Shown here: positions 1 through 5,109 of the stretch, one piece after another
Position numbering within the stretch: position 1 is the stretch's first letter
How the letters are laid out: every line of letters starts with the position of its first letter
NCBI GenBank assembly: GCA_030606845.1
Contig: JAUWFP010000176.1
Span: 1-5,109 of the forward strand
Source: Anaerolineales bacterium
GTDB taxonomy: Bacteria > Chloroflexota > Anaerolineae > Anaerolineales > E44-bin32
Reading direction: 5' to 3'
DNA: 5,109 bases
The notes under the pieces: model-generated
What the model saw: only the letters and a program-made list of their open reading frames with translations
The model's database searches: none
Told to the model about the DNA's origin: nothing
Program-made: the position numbers and the translations under genes

Positions 1-2
1 AA

Positions 3-59
3 CTATGGCTGAAAAGGAAGTCCATCGTGGTGTCCCCCAACCGGGAAGATGATCTATGA
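3..59 (+). CDS. C-terminal tail of an unidentified upstream gene (partial)
   Basis: A frame open from the left edge encodes 18 residues (LWLKRKSIVVSPNREDDL) and stops at TGA 57-59. That stop overlaps the murI start codon as ATGA, an arrangement typical of translationally coupled operon genes. A competing frame (2-52, ending VHRGVPQPGR) stops three bases before murI and cannot be excluded. The ATGA overlap and a higher share of G or C at third positions favour the first reading. The fragment is too short to identify a family. Either reading implies that murI is not first in its transcription unit. Confidence 0.35.
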   Translation, partial: LWLKRKSIVVSPNREDDL

Positions 60-877
60 ACCACCAACCTATCGGAATTTTCGATTCTGGGGTCGGCGGA
101 TTGTCGATCTTGCGGGAAATCCGGAATCTGCTACCGCATGAGGATCTGCATTATTTCGCTGATCAGGCACACGTTCCCTATGGAGCGCGCTCTCTTGAAG
201 AAGTTCGGGGCTATTGCGAAGAAATCACATCTTTCCTGCTCAGGCAAGGTGCTAAACTCATCGTAGTCGCCTGTAACACAGCGTCAGCCGCGAGCCTGTA
301 CTCCCTTCGAAATCGCTTTCCAGATCTGCTCTTTGTCGGCATGGAACCCGCTGTAAAGCCCGCCGCTGAATTATCGCTTAATGGCGTTGTAGGGGTGTTA
401 GCCACTCCGGCGACGTTTCAAGGGGAACTTTTCGCCTCAGTTGTGGAACGATTTGCAGAAGGCGTTACCGTTCTCCCACAGACGATCCCCAATCTGGTAG
501 AACGGATTGAAGTCGGCGAGATAGACACTCCAGAGACCCGGGATATTTTGAGCCGCGCCATCCAGCCTTTACTGGATTCGGGCGCCGACACCCTGGTGTT
601 AGGCTGTACACATTATCCCTTCATCATCCCTATCTTGCAGGAGCTTGCTGGTGAAAATGTAAAGGTGATCAATCCATCCCCTGCCATCGCGCGTCAGACC
701 CTCCGACTCATAACCAGCAACAATCTCCTCGCCTCGAAAAACGAATCCGGTGAAGTGGTATGCTACACCAGCGCTGATCCCCAGTCTCTAACCACAATGC
801 TGCCGCTCGTGGATCTTGCATCAGCAAAAATCCTTCGGGTGAAGTGGCACGGGGGTTCCATCGAACTCATCGATTGA
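56..877 (+). CDS. murI: Glutamate racemase
   Basis: This cytoplasmic, cofactor-independent enzyme interconverts L- and D-glutamate and supplies the D-Glu that MurD adds to the peptidoglycan stem peptide. The 273-residue length is normal for the family. The N-terminal GIFDSGVGG motif (7-15) carries the conserved Asp10. VACNTAS (71-77) holds the first catalytic cysteine, Cys73, and LGCTHYP (182-188) holds the second, Cys184, with His186. Glu152 in IEVGE and the MEPAVKPA segment (96-103) also match the family. No catalytic residue is missing. The ATG at 56 is preceded by GGGAAG (43-48), a moderate ribosome site seven bases upstream, and overlaps the stop of a possible upstream frame, suggesting operon expression. 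The paired catalytic cysteines and HYP motif separate it from aspartate racemase. The gene converges on gyrA. Confidence 0.97.
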   Translation: MNHQPIGIFDSGVGGLSILREIRNLLPHEDLHYFADQAHVPYGARSLEEVRGYCEEITSFLLRQGAKLIVVACNTASAASLYSLRNRFPDLLFVGMEPAVKPAAELSLNGVVGVLATPATFQGELFASVVERFAEGVTVLPQTIPNLVERIEVGEIDTPETRDILSRAIQPLLDSGADTLVLGCTHYPFIIPILQELAGENVKVINPSPAIARQTLRLITSNNLLASKNESGEVVCYTSADPQSLTTMLPLVDLASAKILRVKWHGGSIELID

Positions 878-970
878 TCGCGTTTGATCTACTCACTTCG
901 TTTGATATTCATCAGTAAACTCTGTTTCCGGTCGCTATGACAAGGACAGGGGGCGCTCTGCACCACCAAG

Positions 971-1011
971 TATCATTTCGAGCGAAGCTGGGAAACGGCA
1001 AGGGAATGACA
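971..1011 (+). repeat. Short interspersed repeat, copy 1 (TATCATTTCGAGCGAAG core)
   Basis: Bases 971-987 match 1025-1041 at 16 of 17 positions. The copy may extend to about 1010: it opens with TATCATTTC and closes with GGAATGACA, whose reverse complement TGTCATTCC matches the opening at 7 of 9 positions, like imperfect terminal inverted repeats of a tiny palindromic element about 40 bp long. The core also contains the inner inverted repeat TTCG-AG-CGAA. I recall similar TGTCATTTCGAGCGAAG strings scattered between genes in several environmental bacterial phyla, but this is memory rather than a search. Confidence 0.5.
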
Positions 1012-1024
1012 TTGGCCTAGAACC

Positions 1025-1041
1025 TGTCATTTCGAGCGAAG
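1025..1041 (+). repeat. Short interspersed repeat, copy 2 (TGTCATTTCGAGCGAAG)
   Basis: This is the second copy of the 17-nt core, in the same orientation and 54 bp downstream of copy 1, differing only at the second base. Unlike copy 1, it has no clear closing inverted terminus; the following AT-rich bases (1047-1060, with AAAATGATT) may be a decayed end. The pair looks like adjacent remnants of a dispersed non-coding repeat. Confidence 0.5.
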
Positions 1042-1119
1042 AGAGTGTTTAAAATGATTCTTGAGAGCTCCATCCGCGAAAACAAGCACCAATCCCTTGC
1101 GTGATGAGATCCAAGCATA

Positions 1120-1152
1120 AACCTCCCGCAGGTTTCAAACCTGCGGGAGGTT
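1120..1152. repeat. Perfect 16-bp inverted repeat, possible two-way terminator
   Basis: Arms AACCTCCCGCAGGTTT (1120-1135) and AAACCTGCGGGAGGTT (1137-1152) are exact reverse complements around a single C at 1136. Each arm is itself a smaller inverted repeat (AACCT-5 nt-AGGTT) and the two 5-nt centres, CCCGC and GCGGG, are complementary. It sits between convergent murI and gyrA, where a bidirectional terminator is expected. The T tract is poor: GGTTTATGC on the gyrA strand and none on the murI strand. A dispersed palindromic element doubling as a terminator is a reasonable alternative. Confidence 0.75.
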
Positions 1153-1227
1153 GGGGATCACAAGTTGCTTGATGGTGGCGAGCCGACCCGTATGTCGACC
1201 CCAACAATTTACTTATGTTGTCAATCG

Positions 1228-3699
1228 TTACTCTTCCACGCCTGCTTGCTTGAGCTCTTTGGCTGAAATGATGGCGACGGCGCCGACCGTTTCGCCCTTC
1301 TTCAGGTTAACAACCCGCACGCCCATCGTCGATCGGCTGGCGCGCTTAATCTGCCCCATCTTGGTCCGCAGCACGATGCCGCCGCTGGAGATAATCGTTA
1401 AATCATCATCATCGTTCACAATTCGTGCTGCCGCGATCTTTCCCGTAACGGAGCGTTTCTTACGATCGATTGTGACGACGCCCAAACCTCCACGTTTTTG
1501 ATTCTTATACTCACCAACGGGCGTTCGCTTCCCCAAGCCCTTTACGGTCACAACGAGCAGGTCTTCACCCTGGCTGACGACATTCATCCCTGCCACGGCA
1601 TCCCTCTTCCGCAACCGGATCGCTCTAACCCCCATCGCCGGTCGACCCATTGATCGGACTTGAGTTTCGTGGAAACGCAGTGCTTGCCCCCCCTCTGTGA
1701 CGAGTATGATTTCATCATCACCGCTTGTCAGACGAACCCAGCCGAGCACATCCTTCTTTTCAAGACCGATAGCGATCAATCCAGAAGGTCGTACGGAAGC
1801 GAATTTTGATAGTTCGACTCGCTTCATCTTCCCTTTCTTTGTCGCCATCGAGCAAAAACTCGCTGCCTTAAAATCCGGTACGACGACTGCCGCGGTAATA
1901 TTCTCATCCGCATCCAACGCGAGGATGTTCACCATGGGAATACCACGGGCCGTCCTGTCGGCATCCGGAATTTGGTAGGCTTTCTCGGAATAGACCTTCC
2001 CGCGGTCGGAGAAGAAGAGGACCGTATCGAGCGTCCTGGCAGGGATTAACATAAGGACCTCATCCTCTTCCTTGATTGAATGCCCCTGGACACCTCGCCC
2101 CCCCCGGCCTTGCTGGCGATAGGTCTTTGCGAGGACACGCTTGACGTAGCCGCGCTGGGTGATGCTGATCAGAACTGCCTCATCTGCAACCAGATCCTCC
2201 TCGCTTAAATCACCAGTGGCTTCCGCGGCGATGTGCGTGCGGCGCGGGTCGCCGAATTTCTCCGCAAGTTGGGTTAGATCTTCCTTGATGAGCCCCAAGA
2301 TCTTCTTTGGATGCGCTAGCAGATCTTCGAGATATTTAATAAGCTTCTGAATTTCCTTATTTTCTTGTTTAATTTTCTTCTGCTCGAGCGCAGCCAGACG
2401 CCGAAGCTGCAAGTCGAGGATCGCCTGAGCTTGGACATCGCTAAGTTTAAAGCGCTCCATCAGGCTTTCTTTCGCTTTTTCCGCGTCTGGTGATTTCTTG
2501 ATCGTTTCGATCACATCATCTAACTTTGCTAATGCGAGCAACAATCCTTTCAGGATATGCGCTCGTGCGCGCGCCTTCTCAAGATTAAATTCAGAGCGGC
2601 GGGTGATGACGACACGCCGGTGTTCAATATAGGCAACCAGCGCACGCTTTAAAGAAAGCAAACGTGGCTCGTTTTCGATCAGGGCTAAGAGCTGTACCCC
2701 GAAAGTGGTCTGGAGCGTCGTAAATTTGTAGAGCTGATTGAGAACTTTCTTCGGTTGAGCGCCCCGCTTCAGTTCTATGACAATGCTCAAACCGCGCCGG
2801 TCGGACTCATCTCGTAAATCGGAAATGCCCGCGATTCGGCCTCCCCGAACCAACGCGGCGATGCGTTCGATCATCACGGTTTTATTAACTTGATAAGGGA
2901 TCTCGGTAATCACGATACGGTGGCGGTTGGTTCCCATCTCCTCAATGTGCGCTGCACCCCGAACTACGATCCGGCCCCTTCCGGTGCTGTACGCCTGCTT
3001 GATCCCCTCATTCCCGACGATAATTCCGCCGGTTGGGAAATCCGGGCCGGGGACGAAGGACATCAGCTCATCGATGGGAATCTCCTCGACGCGATCATAG
3101 TTGTCTAACATATAGTTGAGGGCTTGAACCAGCTCCCCGAGATTGTGAGGCGGTATATTTGTCGCCATACCTACAGCAATGCCCGAGGCTCCATTCAGGA
3201 GCAAATTTGGCATTCTGGCCGGCAGGACTGTCGGCTCCTGCAATGAGGAGTCAAAGTTATCGGCGAAATCGACAGTTCCTTTATCAATATCGACCAATAG
3301 CTCCGCAGCCATTGGCCCCATTCTGGCCTCTGTATAACGCATCGCTGCGGGTGGATCACCGTCGATCGAGCCGAAGTTCCCTTGTCCATCAACCAGCATG
3401 TAGCGCATGGAGAAATCCTGCGCCATACGAGCCATTGCCTCGTAGATGGAAGAATCGCCATGTGGGTGGAACTTCCCCATGACCTCTCCTACGATCCGAG
3501 CTGATTTACGATAGGAGGAGTTAGGGCGGATGCCCATTTCATGCATCCCGTAAAGGATCCGTCGATGGACGGGTTTTAATCCATCCCGTGCATCAGGCAA
3601 TGCGCGCGCTACGATTACGCTCATCGCGTAATCCAGATACGCGCCGCGCATTTGATCGTCGATATCAACCTGATGAACGGTGCCAATTTCCATAATCAC
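1228..3699 (-). CDS. gyrA: DNA gyrase subunit A
   Basis: GyrA forms the A2B2 gyrase with GyrB and cuts, passes and rejoins DNA to introduce negative supercoils using ATP. The 823-residue length is typical. The breakage-reunion half spans about 5-500. Catalytic Tyr122 lies in AAMRYTEAR, and the quinolone-determining region is HPHGDSSIYE with Ser83 and Glu87, numbered as in E. coli. Ser83 gives no sign of the common resistance change. A basic helical stretch (about 370-480) precedes the C-terminal wrapping domain, which has the GyrA box QGRGGRG (530-536) and later pinwheel blades with MGRPAMGVR, RGGLGVV and TMGVRVV. The GyrA box argues against ParC. The listed start is GTG; an ATG two codons inside (3691-3693), with a weak GAG upstream, is at least as likely. 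gyrB is not adjacent. The gene appears to have its own promoter. Confidence 0.97.
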   Translation of the reverse strand: MIMEIGTVHQVDIDDQMRGAYLDYAMSVIVARALPDARDGLKPVHRRILYGMHEMGIRPNSSYRKSARIVGEVMGKFHPHGDSSIYEAMARMAQDFSMRYMLVDGQGNFGSIDGDPPAAMRYTEARMGPMAAELLVDIDKGTVDFADNFDSSLQEPTVLPARMPNLLLNGASGIAVGMATNIPPHNLGELVQALNYMLDNYDRVEEIPIDELMSFVPGPDFPTGGIIVGNEGIKQAYSTGRGRIVVRGAAHIEEMGTNRHRIVITEIPYQVNKTVMIERIAALVRGGRIAGISDLRDESDRRGLSIVIELKRGAQPKKVLNQLYKFTTLQTTFGVQLLALIENEPRLLSLKRALVAYIEHRRVVITRRSEFNLEKARARAHILKGLLLALAKLDDVIETIKKSPDAEKAKESLMERFKLSDVQAQAILDLQLRRLAALEQKKIKQENKEIQKLIKYLEDLLAHPKKILGLIKEDLTQLAEKFGDPRRTHIAAEATGDLSEEDLVADEAVLISITQRGYVKRVLAKTYRQQGRGGRGVQGHSIKEEDEVLMLIPARTLDTVLFFSDRGKVYSEKAYQIPDADRTARGIPMVNILALDADENITAAVVVPDFKAASFCSMATKKGKMKRVELSKFASVRPSGLIAIGLEKKDVLGWVRLTSGDDEIILVTEGGQALRFHETQVRSMGRPAMGVRAIRLRKRDAVAGMNVVSQGEDLLVVTVKGLGKRTPVGEYKNQKRGGLGVVTIDRKKRSVTGKIAAARIVNDDDDLTIISSGGIVLRTKMGQIKRASRSTMGVRVVNLKKGETVGAVAIISAKELKQAGVEE

Positions 3700-3728
3700 T
3701 CACATTTTTTGAATAGAATCTATCGAAA

Positions 3729-3745
3729 ACCCGCCGGCGGCGGGT
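3729..3745 (-). promoter_or_regulatory. GC-rich hairpin in the gyrA leader
   Basis: A 7-bp stem (ACCCGCC with GGCGGGT) closes a 3-nt loop. On the gyrA strand it is followed by TTTT. It begins only about ten bases after the candidate -10, so it would lie at the extreme 5' end of the gyrA mRNA, roughly 30 bases before the start codon. It could protect the mRNA 5' end, act as a weak attenuator, or terminate transcripts arriving from upstream. The four-T tract is short for a strong terminator. Confidence 0.45.
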
Positions 3746-3754
3746 CGCTACAGT

Positions 3755-3760
3755 ATTATA
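3755..3760 (-). promoter_or_regulatory. Candidate gyrA -10 box (TATAAT)
   Basis: The gyrA strand reads CGAGGTATAATACTG, a perfect TATAAT about 55 bases upstream of the gyrA start. No TTGACA-like -35 lies at 16-18 bp; the nearest, TTGATG (3772-3777), is only 11 bp away. There is no extended TGn either. The absent -35 may mean dependence on an activator or on topology, which would fit supercoiling control of gyrase, but that is inference. Confidence 0.45.
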
Positions 3761-3778
3761 CCTCGCCAGGTCATCAAA

Positions 3779-3807
3779 GGGTATCTGGATAGCCTCTCCA
3801 GATACCC
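3779..3807. terminator. 11-bp inverted repeat upstream of the gyrA promoter
   Basis: GGGTATCTGGA (3779-3789) and TCCAGATACCC (3797-3807) pair perfectly around a 7-nt loop. On the - strand the stem is followed by TTTGATGA, a poor T tract, so it could end transcription from the LCP-like gene about 206 bases upstream. It also covers the position where the gyrA -35 should be, so an operator role is an alternative. Confidence 0.4.
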
Positions 3808-3978
3808 CAAAAAGGCATCTCTGTTGCTCCCCACGCAGGTTTTTGCACCAATGGAACATTCCCCCTATCCAAAGCGAATTTGACTGCCGCAGACGTCGTA
3901 ATACGAACCTGGAAACACCTTGAAGCATTGCTAGAACAAGCCAAGGGATCCATTTCCGGCTGGTTCACCGCGAATTAA
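3793..3978 (+). pseudogene. Start-less protein-like frame, possible gene remnant
   Basis: The + frame after TAG at 3790 stays open for 61 codons to TAA at 3976-3978. The later part (KANLTAADVVIRTWKHLEAL, then a helix-like stretch ending GWFTAN) looks more protein-like than the overlapping - strand frames. It has no ATG or GTG and no ribosome site; the only usual start-like codon is a TTG at 3880. It could be the 3' end of a decayed gene, or chance. I do not recognise a family. Its upstream side is taken by gyrA control elements. Confidence 0.22.
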
Positions 3979-4012
3979 GCTGTGGTTTAATTTCCGAGCA
4001 AATTGGGTCGAA

Positions 4013-4798
4013 TCAGGGTACGGGAGAGAGAATCACCTGGATTTCAATCAACGCTGGGTCCAGGGGGAGAAGGTGAGAAAGCAGGACTGCAAGCTGCGCC
4101 TCATGAATCGAAACGTTTGCATGATCTGGCAGCAAGGCAAGGAGAAGATCCAGGTCGGGATTAGCCCCGAGTTTCTGAACCTGAGGAATTAATCCCTGGA
4201 TGATATTTGCCTGCAAGCTGACCAGGCTGTCCGGGTCAGAGGCAAAAACAGTGTGCAGGGCTAGAACCTGCTGACCAGTCAGGTGGTGATCATCCAGAGG
4301 CAAGCCGAGATCACCCTCTAGAGGCAGCCCGCCCAGGTAGTCCACCATGCTCGTGAAGGCATATTCGTCCATCACGACGACGATATCGACTTCGACTCGT
4401 AACGCCCGTTCAATCGCTTCCAGGAATGGGGGAGCGACGACTTCATCCGGCGTCCAGGCGAAAAAAGATTCTAAGGTGACATTTGCACCTTCGACGAGAT
4501 CCAGATTCGTAGGAACACCATAAAGGATCACATTCTTTTCCGGAGGCTGAACTGTGAGAAGCCAGATCGCCACGAGTTCGGGATCAGGTCGATCGAAGCG
4601 ATCGATGCCCAGTATGAGAACCGTCGTCTTAGAAGAGCGCTCCGGGTTTAGCAGAGGTGCTAAGCCGCCCTCGGGAAAAAATCGAATAATGGAGCTTATT
4701 GGTGACGCCGTGGTCTGCTCGCCTAGGAGGACCGTCCCGAGGCCGATGCAGAAACATAACGAAACGAAGATGAGGATGATCGCAGATCTCGACTTCAT
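4013..4798 (-). CDS. Membrane-anchored LCP-like protein lacking key arginines
   Basis: The 261-residue product has an N-terminal membrane segment (about 5-26, no lipobox) followed by an outer-face domain. LILGIDRFDRPDPELVAIWL (61-80), VDYLGGLPL (152-160) and LTGQQVLAL (173-181) follow the order of LytR-CpsA-Psr (LCP) motifs. LCP enzymes transfer polymers from polyprenyl carriers to peptidoglycan or glycoprotein. Here the family's SIPRD motif reads GVPTN (94-98), and the arginines after the LxGxQAL motif are replaced by HTVFASDPDSLVSLQ (182-196). This suggests an inactive or repurposed member. The protein is also shorter than most LCP proteins. ATG at 4798 is chosen; an excellent AAGGAG (4813-4818) lies 14 bases upstream, unusually far, with no in-frame standard start between. 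The coding call is firm; the family call is moderate. Confidence 0.78.
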   Translation of the reverse strand: MKSRSAIILIFVSLCFCIGLGTVLLGEQTTASPISSIIRFFPEGGLAPLLNPERSSKTTVLILGIDRFDRPDPELVAIWLLTVQPPEKNVILYGVPTNLDLVEGANVTLESFFAWTPDEVVAPPFLEAIERALRVEVDIVVVMDEYAFTSMVDYLGGLPLEGDLGLPLDDHHLTGQQVLALHTVFASDPDSLVSLQANIIQGLIPQVQKLGANPDLDLLLALLPDHANVSIHEAQLAVLLSHLLPLDPALIEIQVILSPVP

Positions 4799-4924
4799 CG
4801 CCCGATCTATTGCTCCTTGAACGAAAACACGTACAAACGGGGCAAGATTCTCATACTGCTCAAGTTACCTCTGCCTCGTTCGCTCATACACCCAATCTAA
4901 CCAAATGGTGATAACGTTTCTGTA

Positions 4925-5023
4925 TTATAAAGTTAACTTCATCCTCACCTGGACATACAGGCCGCTGAAATCATTATACATACCACATCCAGCTAAGTGA
5001 ATAAGAAATAGGACCAATCCCAT
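4925..5023 (-). CDS. Candidate 32-residue hydrophobic peptide with lipobox-like LAGC
   Basis: ATG at 5023 is preceded by GGGGAGGT (5027-5034), the best-looking ribosome site in this region, with four bases between GGAGG and ATG. The product starts MGLVLFLIHLAGCGMYND, a hydrophobic run ending in LAGC, which fits a lipoprotein lipobox (cleavage before Cys13), then 19 residues ending MKLTL. Against it: no Lys or Arg near the N-terminus, very short length and no known family. It might be a small lipoprotein, the start of a gene truncated by a stop, or chance. A frame ending at 5038 lies 14 bases upstream, allowing an operon-like arrangement. Confidence 0.3.
   Translation of the reverse strand: MGLVLFLIHLAGCGMYNDFSGLYVQVRMKLTL
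4930..4939. promoter_or_regulatory. 10-bp palindrome AAGTTAACTT next to a -10 box
   Basis: The palindrome touches a perfect - strand TATAAT (4924-4929) on its upstream side. This is where a repressor site would overlap a promoter spacer. There is no clear -35 at 16-18 bp for that TATAAT. Ten-base palindromes arise by chance in AT-rich DNA, so this is a weak call. Confidence 0.22.
4973..5001 (-). promoter_or_regulatory. Candidate promoter for the LCP-like gene
   Basis: On the - strand TTCACT (4996-5001, four of six matches to TTGACA) and TATAAT (4973-4978, perfect) are 17 bp apart. Transcription would start near 4966, leaving a leader of about 168 bases before the LCP-like ATG. The site overlaps the candidate 32-residue frame, so both calls are unlikely to matter equally. 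Confidence 0.35.
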
Positions 5024-5109
5024 TTTACCTCCCCAACTTACGGTCGCCAGTCATGCTTTGAATTGACTTCCAATTCCTTTGATGCTAAAAACAGCGCCAT
5101 AATCGCCAT

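Larger units (their letters stand above)
878..1227. other. Convergent intergenic region between murI and gyrA
   Basis: No convincing gene lies in this 350-bp gap between the 3' ends of murI and gyrA. It holds two copies of a 17-nt repeat (971-987 and 1025-1041) and a perfect inverted repeat (1120-1152), each listed separately. No classical hairpin with a T tract follows murI directly, so the inverted repeat is the best terminator candidate for both genes. An 8-bp direct repeat CGTTTGAT at 881-888 and 899-906 is probably chance. Confidence 0.7.
3700..4012. other. gyrA upstream region
   Basis: This 313-bp stretch lies downstream of the LCP-like gene and upstream of gyrA. It holds a -10 candidate, a leader hairpin, an 11-bp inverted repeat and a start-less + strand frame, all listed separately. 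I see no tRNA or known RNA gene. A 6-bp AT-only hairpin (3973-3992) lies close to the end of the LCP-like gene but is too weak to call a terminator. Confidence 0.6.
4799..5109. other. Region upstream of the LCP-like gene, AT-rich in part
   Basis: No recognisable large gene lies here. By hand count bases 4911-5010 are about 35% G+C, clearly lower than the genes to the left. On the - strand there are two perfect TATAAT boxes, a palindrome AAGTTAACTT and several short frames, listed separately. At the right edge two - strand frames are open and end at 5038 (…SKHDWRP) and 5051 (…KGIGSQFKA). One may be the tail of a neighbouring gene, but I cannot decide which. Confidence 0.55.

Noticed and set aside
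878..1119. CRISPR-like array from the repeated 17-mer
   Set aside because: There are only two copies, with unequal context and no regular spacers.
1151..1501. + strand open frame of 116 codons overlapping the 3' end of gyrA
   Set aside because: It lies opposite the conserved C-terminal domain of gyrA, starts inside the palindrome and resembles no protein; it is an antisense shadow.
1228..3699. Possibility that the gene is parC rather than gyrA
   Set aside because: The GyrA box QGRGGRG at 530-536 and a full set of C-terminal blade motifs favour gyrase A.
3665..3968. Two - strand frames of 87 and 64 codons upstream of gyrA
   Set aside because: Both cross the -10 candidate or the inverted repeat, have Cys/Arg/Trp-rich shadow-like composition and no convincing ribosome site.
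3973..3992. AATTAA/TTAATT hairpin with an 8-nt loop near the end of the LCP-like gene
   Set aside because: A six-pair AT-only stem with a large loop and no T tract on the gene's strand is too weak to call a terminator.
4554..4820. + strand open frame of 88 codons overlapping the 5' end of the LCP-like gene
   Set aside because: It is antisense to the membrane segment and LCP motifs, with Arg/Ser-rich shadow composition and no family signal.

Overview
The window comes from a bacterial chromosome of moderate GC content. It holds three clear protein genes: glutamate racemase (murI, + strand), DNA gyrase subunit A (gyrA, - strand) and a membrane-anchored protein resembling a degenerate LytR-CpsA-Psr (LCP) domain (- strand). 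A peptidoglycan precursor enzyme and an LCP-like protein point to a cell with a peptidoglycan wall. The GyrA-box variant QGRGGRG, the LCP-like protein and the short dispersed-looking repeat TGTCATTTCGAGCGAAG make me lean towards Chloroflexota (Anaerolineae-like). That assignment is inference from recollection and not proven by the sequence.

Layout. Bases 1-59 probably hold the tail of an upstream + strand gene whose stop overlaps the murI start as ATGA. murI occupies 56-877. A 350-bp convergent gap (878-1227) separates murI from gyrA. It contains two copies of a 17-nt repeat and a perfect 16-bp inverted repeat with a single central base, which may serve as a two-way terminator or be a dispersed palindromic element. 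gyrA runs leftward from 3699 to 1228. Its upstream region (3700-4012) holds a perfect TATAAT, a GC-rich hairpin at the expected 5' end of the mRNA, an 11-bp inverted repeat just upstream, and an unexplained protein-like + strand frame without a start codon. The LCP-like gene runs leftward from 4798 to 4013. The last 311 bases are partly AT-rich and hold only small - strand frames, one with a strong Shine-Dalgarno sequence and a lipobox-like LAGC, plus candidate promoter elements.

How the genes relate. MurI makes D-glutamate for the wall precursor, gyrase controls supercoiling, and LCP proteins normally attach polymers to the wall. No shared pathway joins gyrA with its neighbours, and gyrB is not in the window. 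I found no strong sign of a new multi-gene system. The items most worth a second look are the LCP-like protein that has lost the family's key arginines, the nested palindrome at 1120-1152, the architecture of the gyrA leader, and the small frames at the right edge.
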